DNA of 64,000 nt from Chitinophaga sp. Cy-1792 (lineage in GTDB: Bacteria; Bacteroidota; Bacteroidia; Chitinophagales; Chitinophagaceae): the NCBI RefSeq assembly GCF_011752935.1, contig NZ_VWWO01000003.1:682001-746000 (forward strand), written 5' to 3'. A program made the position numbers and the translations under genes. The notes under the pieces were generated by a model. It did not search any database, was not told the DNA's origin, and worked only from the letters and a program-made list of their open reading frames with translations. This document shows, one piece after another, positions 60,484 through 64,000 of this stretch (the first letter of the stretch is position 1; each line of letters starts with the position of its first letter).

Positions 60484-60825
60484 ATGTTCAAGAATCCATT
60501 TTTATTCAGGGGGCGTATCAGACGCACCGAGTACGGGATTACCGTAATTGCTGTTTTTGGGATCTTTGTAGTCCTTGATTGGCTTGGGATAGCGGATTAT
60601 GATGTTTCCGTCATCATAACAATTCCGTTATTGTGGGTGTCGTTAGCACAGGTGGTGAAACGTTGTCATGATATCAATAGGTCGGGTTTCTGGATATTCT
60701 TTCCGTTTTTTAGCTTCGTTTTGCTATTTATGGATGGTGATCCAAGGAGAAATGATTATGGAGATGATCCGAAAGGAAGAGGCAGCGAAGATTTGCTGCA
60801 TGATTTTCTGAAGGATGTCAAATAA
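60484..60825 (+). CDS. DUF805 inner-membrane protein
   Basis: 113 residues. Starts with the family signature NPFLFRGRIRRTEYGITVI, has three hydrophobic helices (about 17-34, 41-60 and 71-84), the QVVKRCHDINRSGFW motif (about 56-70) and ends MDGDPRRNDYGDDPKGRG. Function unknown throughout the family. A terminator follows. Confidence 0.88.
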   Translation: MFKNPFLFRGRIRRTEYGITVIAVFGIFVVLDWLGIADYDVSVIITIPLLWVSLAQVVKRCHDINRSGFWIFFPFFSFVLLFMDGDPRRNDYGDDPKGRGSEDLLHDFLKDVK

Positions 60826-60836
60826 AATGCGTTATG

Positions 60837-60874
60837 AACAGGCGTTCCACGAAATGGGACGCCTGTTTGTTTTA
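60837..60874 (+). terminator. Terminator of the DUF805 gene
   Basis: A 13-bp stem AACAGGCGTTCCA / TGGGACGCCTGTT (one G.U) with loop CGAAA, then a T-rich run. Confidence 0.85.
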
Positions 60875-61055
60875 AGAGGTATCCGTATTTTTTCTTTTGA
60901 ATGAATGGCTTATTTATATAATAATAAAATATATGTGTTTGTTGACCAATTATTATGTTTTTATCTAACTAGATAATATCTTCATGTAATCCCTCCTTTT
61001 ATTCATTGTCGATCATTGCAAAAGTTTTTCTGATTAATTAACCAAAAATTGAACA

Positions 61056-63590
61056 ATGGGAAAACTATCGACCCTTTTGCATTCGATCGCCCTTACCTCA
61101 GTGGGCCTACTCAGCGCGCATGTCTCGCGGGCACAATCATTTACCAAAGTCATTACCGCTTCGGAAGACACCTACGTAAACAGCAACACTGCTGACGATG
61201 CCAGGAATGCCAACTACGGCAGTTCTACACAGCTTCGCTTCCGTTATTCCCAGTCCGCCAGCACATCTGTCTACAACCTGATTACTTTCCTCAAATTCAG
61301 CCTTAAAGACCTGGGCCTGCCTGACGGTACTGTAATTGACTCTGCCAGTTTACAAGGCAGTATTTATTTTTCACAGGCAGGCACCGGCCATATGTGGCAT
61401 GTGCTGCCGGTAGCCAACAATACCTGGACGGAAACGACTGTTACCTGGAACAACAAACCAGGCATTGGCCCTGATACACTAAGCGTAGTGGCCAAACCAA
61501 CCACGGCGATTGCCGATAGTACGCCCTATACCGCTGTCTGGAACGGCCTCGGTGCAAGGGTACAATCTTCACTAGCCAGCGACTCACTGGTGTCGTTTGC
61601 CGTGTATACCCGGCTGAATACCGCCGCCAATACTTCCATGTATTCCCGGGAATGGACAAATCCCATGCAGCGGCCGCAACTCACCATCTACTACCACCAG
61701 GGAACGATTACTCCGCCAGTAGTACGGCAGGTAGAAACAAGGAAGCATAACCTTAACGTGATTTATTTCCTGCCTACTGACGTGGATACCGTGGCAAGCT
61801 ACCGTCAACGCCTAAACGGTATACTGTTGCAAACGCAGGACTTCTATCGCAAATGGATGAACTACTACGGCTATACGAACGAAACTTTCGGACTGCGTAA
61901 AGACAGCGACGGCATGGCGAAGATCACCATCCTGCGTGGGTTGTACGATAAAACAAATTATCCGTATGATGGCGGTGGCACCAAAATCATCCCGGAAGTA
62001 AACGCCTATTTTGCCGCACATCCCGAAGAAAAAAGCAGTACGCATACGTTGGTCATCTTACCGGAAGATGGTTATAATCCATTCTATGGATTGGGGAATG
62101 GCTGGTGCTTTGCACTGGATAATCCTAATATTGATACCAGCTATTTCGCTACGGGCGGCACTTCTGCGTATATCGGCGGTTTGGTGCATGAGCTGGGACA
62201 TGGACTGAACTTACCACACGATAAAGAGAAAGTTTCTGAAAAGGCAGATCCGACAAAAGGTACGGCACTCATGGGCAGTGGGAACCAGACCTACGGCCGT
62301 GCGGCCACTTTCCTGACTGCCGGCGAATGCGCGATACTGCATACCTGCGAGGTATTCCGTACAGAAGATGCTATCTCCGATCTCTATGGCGGCGGCACCG
62401 CATCTTTTGTCAACTTCCATTCGGATTACAGTAATGGCAATATTAATCTCTCCGGAAAATTCACTACAACAAAAACTGTTAGTTCCATTGTGGTATACAA
62501 TGATCAGGATGATGATGGCGCCAACTATGATCAGCTGGCATGGGTAGCCAGTAAGGTGGGCACAGACAGCTTTAATGTATCTATGCCGGTGGCTGAATTC
62601 TGGAAGAAATACAGCACCTATACCTTGCGTATAAAATTTGTGTTTACCAATGGTTCTACCAAAGATATCACCTATGCGTACAGGTTTGAGAATAATATAC
62701 CGGTGATAGATATCAACTTCGGCCCGGGCAACAGACCTGCAGGTATCAGTCCGGTGGCAGATACGTATATCCGTAACGGTGGTACTGCTGATACGAATTA
62801 TGGTAATGATTCTTCTTTGTCTGTGAAACCTGATCCCAATGTAGGTTACAAGCGGGAAACCTTCCTGAAATTCAGGCTGGCGGATTATAGCGGCAATCTC
62901 TCCAATGTAGATACCGTACGGTTAAGCATGAAGGTGCGTGGTGTAAATACCAATGGCGGACAAACCAGTCTGGTAGCCAAATGGGCCGCAAAATCAAACT
63001 GGGATAATACGGATGCCAACAGTCTTACCTGGAATAAATGGGTGGCTGATTCCTCGCATATTGATTCACTGAACGCCGGATTTTATTATGGTGGTAGCTG
63101 GATGACCTGGAACCTGAGTAAAGACTCGCTGCTGAGTCATATACGCCATGGTGATTCTTTACTGGTGGTACATATTTATGGCAATTTCAAAGGATCTGAT
63201 GCAAGTACTTCTGATATTACCTTCTATTCCAATGAATCGGCAAATCTGAGCGACAGGCCGGTGTTATCGCTGATCGAAGGAAGTAGTGCGCTGCAATCTG
63301 CTGCCAGCAGTACTTTAATGGCACAGCAACCGGTGATGGCTACCAATAAAGATATGCGTACGGGTGTACTGCAGGTATATCCTAACCCTGTGGCATCTAC
63401 GTTATATATCAATGCGGGCATCAGCGGCAGCGCTGTGTTGACGAATGCAAATGGTGTATATCTGCGCAGGGTAATGATTAACAAAGGCAGAAACAGTAAC
63501 GTTGCTGTGGGAGATTTACCGGCAGGTATTTATTATCTGCAAATGGAGAAAGGTGCCTATGCGCCGGTGAAGTTTGTGATCGCTAAATAA
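61056..63590 (+). CDS. T9SS-exported metzincin-like protease flanked by two DNRLRE domains
   Basis: 844 residues. Signal peptide (about 1-27), first DNRLRE/CBM96-like beta domain (about 30-213, ASEDTYVNSN ... YGSSTQLRFRYS), a protease domain (about 230-435) with H378-E-x-x-H382-x5-H388 (VHELGHGLNLPHD), which fits the metzincin zinc signature with asparagine in the usual glycine position, and a likely Met-turn at M406 (TALMGSGN). An Ig-like segment (about 445-550), a second DNRLRE domain (about 560-745, ISPVADTYIRNGG) and a C-terminal type IX sorting domain (about 770-844, VYPNPVASTLYI) follow. Expected to be secreted or surface-bound, possibly acting on glycoproteins or glycans-bound protein. 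Confidence 0.83.
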   Translation: MGKLSTLLHSIALTSVGLLSAHVSRAQSFTKVITASEDTYVNSNTADDARNANYGSSTQLRFRYSQSASTSVYNLITFLKFSLKDLGLPDGTVIDSASLQGSIYFSQAGTGHMWHVLPVANNTWTETTVTWNNKPGIGPDTLSVVAKPTTAIADSTPYTAVWNGLGARVQSSLASDSLVSFAVYTRLNTAANTSMYSREWTNPMQRPQLTIYYHQGTITPPVVRQVETRKHNLNVIYFLPTDVDTVASYRQRLNGILLQTQDFYRKWMNYYGYTNETFGLRKDSDGMAKITILRGLYDKTNYPYDGGGTKIIPEVNAYFAAHPEEKSSTHTLVILPEDGYNPFYGLGNGWCFALDNPNIDTSYFATGGTSAYIGGLVHELGHGLNLPHDKEKVSEKADPTKGTALMGSGNQTYGRAATFLTAGECAILHTCEVFRTEDAISDLYGGGTASFVNFHSDYSNGNINLSGKFTTTKTVSSIVVYNDQDDDGANYDQLAWVASKVGTDSFNVSMPVAEFWKKYSTYTLRIKFVFTNGSTKDITYAYRFENNIPVIDINFGPGNRPAGISPVADTYIRNGGTADTNYGNDSSLSVKPDPNVGYKRETFLKFRLADYSGNLSNVDTVRLSMKVRGVNTNGGQTSLVAKWAAKSNWDNTDANSLTWNKWVADSSHIDSLNAGFYYGGSWMTWNLSKDSLLSHIRHGDSLLVVHIYGNFKGSDASTSDITFYSNESANLSDRPVLSLIEGSSALQSAASSTLMAQQPVMATNKDMRTGVLQVYPNPVASTLYINAGISGSAVLTNANGVYLRRVMINKGRNSNVAVGDLPAGIYYLQMEKGAYAPVKFVIAK

Positions 63591-63600
63591 TGCAACAAAA

Positions 63601-63635
63601 AAAAGGTCGTCTCTACTCAGTAGAGACGACCTTTT
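63601..63635. terminator. Bidirectional terminator, second member of the hairpin family
   Basis: A perfect 14-bp stem (63601-63614 with 63622-63635) around ACTCAGT, between convergent genes. Compared with 24934-24968, one stem pair is changed on both sides (C-G to T-A). Confidence 0.87.
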
Positions 63636-63656
63636 GTATTTAATAAAATGATTTTA

Positions 63657-64000
63657 TTAAGATGCTGTACTGTCTTTAGACAGCATTTTTGTACGCATGG
63701 AATAAGTTTTGTCCGGGCTGTAAAGAAACAGTACACTTCCATTACGGATGCGGTCTATCACTTTACGATGGACATTTTCAGGAATAGCGGGACAACCGAG
63801 GCTGCGGCCGATATAACCCTGTACTTTCACGAGTGCTTCATTTACATATGCAGCACTGTGCATCACGATACCGCGGGCCATGGCATTATCGTTAATACCA
63901 GCTTCTTCACCCTGAAGGCGAAGCGATAACCCGTGTTCTCCCATGTAGGTTTCTCCTGTTAAAAAGAAGCCCAGACTGCTTTTAAAGCTGTTAGGCTGGT
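63657..64000 (-). CDS. L,D-transpeptidase-fold (YkuD_2) protein, C-terminal part
   Basis: The minus-strand frame is open to the window edge, so the N-terminus is missing; an internal ATG at 63944 is not the true start. The visible 113 residues read NSFKSSLGFFLTGETY, GEHGLSLRLQGEEAG, ARGIVMHSAAYVNE and GRSLGCPAIP, with the nucleophilic cysteine in SLGCP and the preceding histidine in MHSA, matching the murein L,D-transpeptidase catalytic domain family. Likely a periplasmic peptidoglycan enzyme. Confidence 0.85.
   Translation of the reverse strand, partial: QPNSFKSSLGFFLTGETYMGEHGLSLRLQGEEAGINDNAMARGIVMHSAAYVNEALVKVQGYIGRSLGCPAIPENVHRKVIDRIRNGSVLFLYSPDKTYSMRTKMLSKDSTAS

Overview
The window looks like chromosomal DNA of a Bacteroidota bacterium, most likely an aerobic member of Chitinophagales (Chitinophaga-like). 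The support is mixed: ECF sigma/FecR pairs, a SusC-type receptor start, a type IX secretion tail, Bacteroidota-type ABC permeases, and many promoters matching TAnnTTTG (the Bacteroidota -7 element) with an upstream TTG/TTTG. Genus level is inference. Most of the window is ordinary chromosome without phage, transposase or CRISPR.

Layout. 1-2114: a regulator locus on the minus strand (ECF sigma, FecR anti-sigma, start of a SusC-like receptor cut by the window edge). 2279-12215: a complete protoheme pathway. hemA-C-D-E-F-B-L run on the minus strand from one consensus promoter, and hemH-hemY run divergently on the plus strand; together they take glutamyl-tRNA to heme b by the oxygen-dependent route (HemF, HemY). 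12279-15330: three-subunit proton-translocating transhydrogenase. 15379-27656: housekeeping genes (rRNA m5C methyltransferase, LysM/DPBB secreted protein, esterase-like protein, fmt, NamZ-like muramidase, FKBP, pepT, exbBD, prmC, ribD, IMPACT-family protein). 27658-40112: ABC permease, hydroxyacyl-CoA dehydrogenase, Mrp, PaiB-like, pyrF, glutaryl-CoA dehydrogenase, ApbE, envelope proteins, HAD phosphatase. 40113-47131: DUF2130 protein, an AT-rich hicAB toxin-antitoxin islet beside tRNA-Leu(GAG), a lone histidine kinase, a glycosyltransferase, a small membrane protein, a PepSY protein and three tandem tRNA-Gly(GCC) genes. 47221-50496: two DUF2157-like membrane proteins, a small GNAT-fold protein, OmpH/Skp. 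50759-55245: a second ECF sigma/FecR pair, followed not by a TonB receptor but by an STN-domain surface-repeat protein and a paralogue. 55310-64000: propeller protein with AraC regulator, lipoprotein, Tat-exported phospholipase C, DUF805 protein, a T9SS-exported metzincin-like protease, and the C-terminal part of an L,D-transpeptidase-fold protein.

The locus most likely to hold something undescribed is 50728-55245. There, sigma/anti-sigma signalling appears wired to a 16-residue-repeat surface protein instead of a SusC/FecA-type transporter. Other points of note are the twin palindromic operators in front of hicA, an internal four-cysteine segment in ferrochelatase, a Mrp protein without its CxxC motif, three genes whose -7 elements imply leaderless mRNAs, and a recurring terminator hairpin with a compensatory base change.
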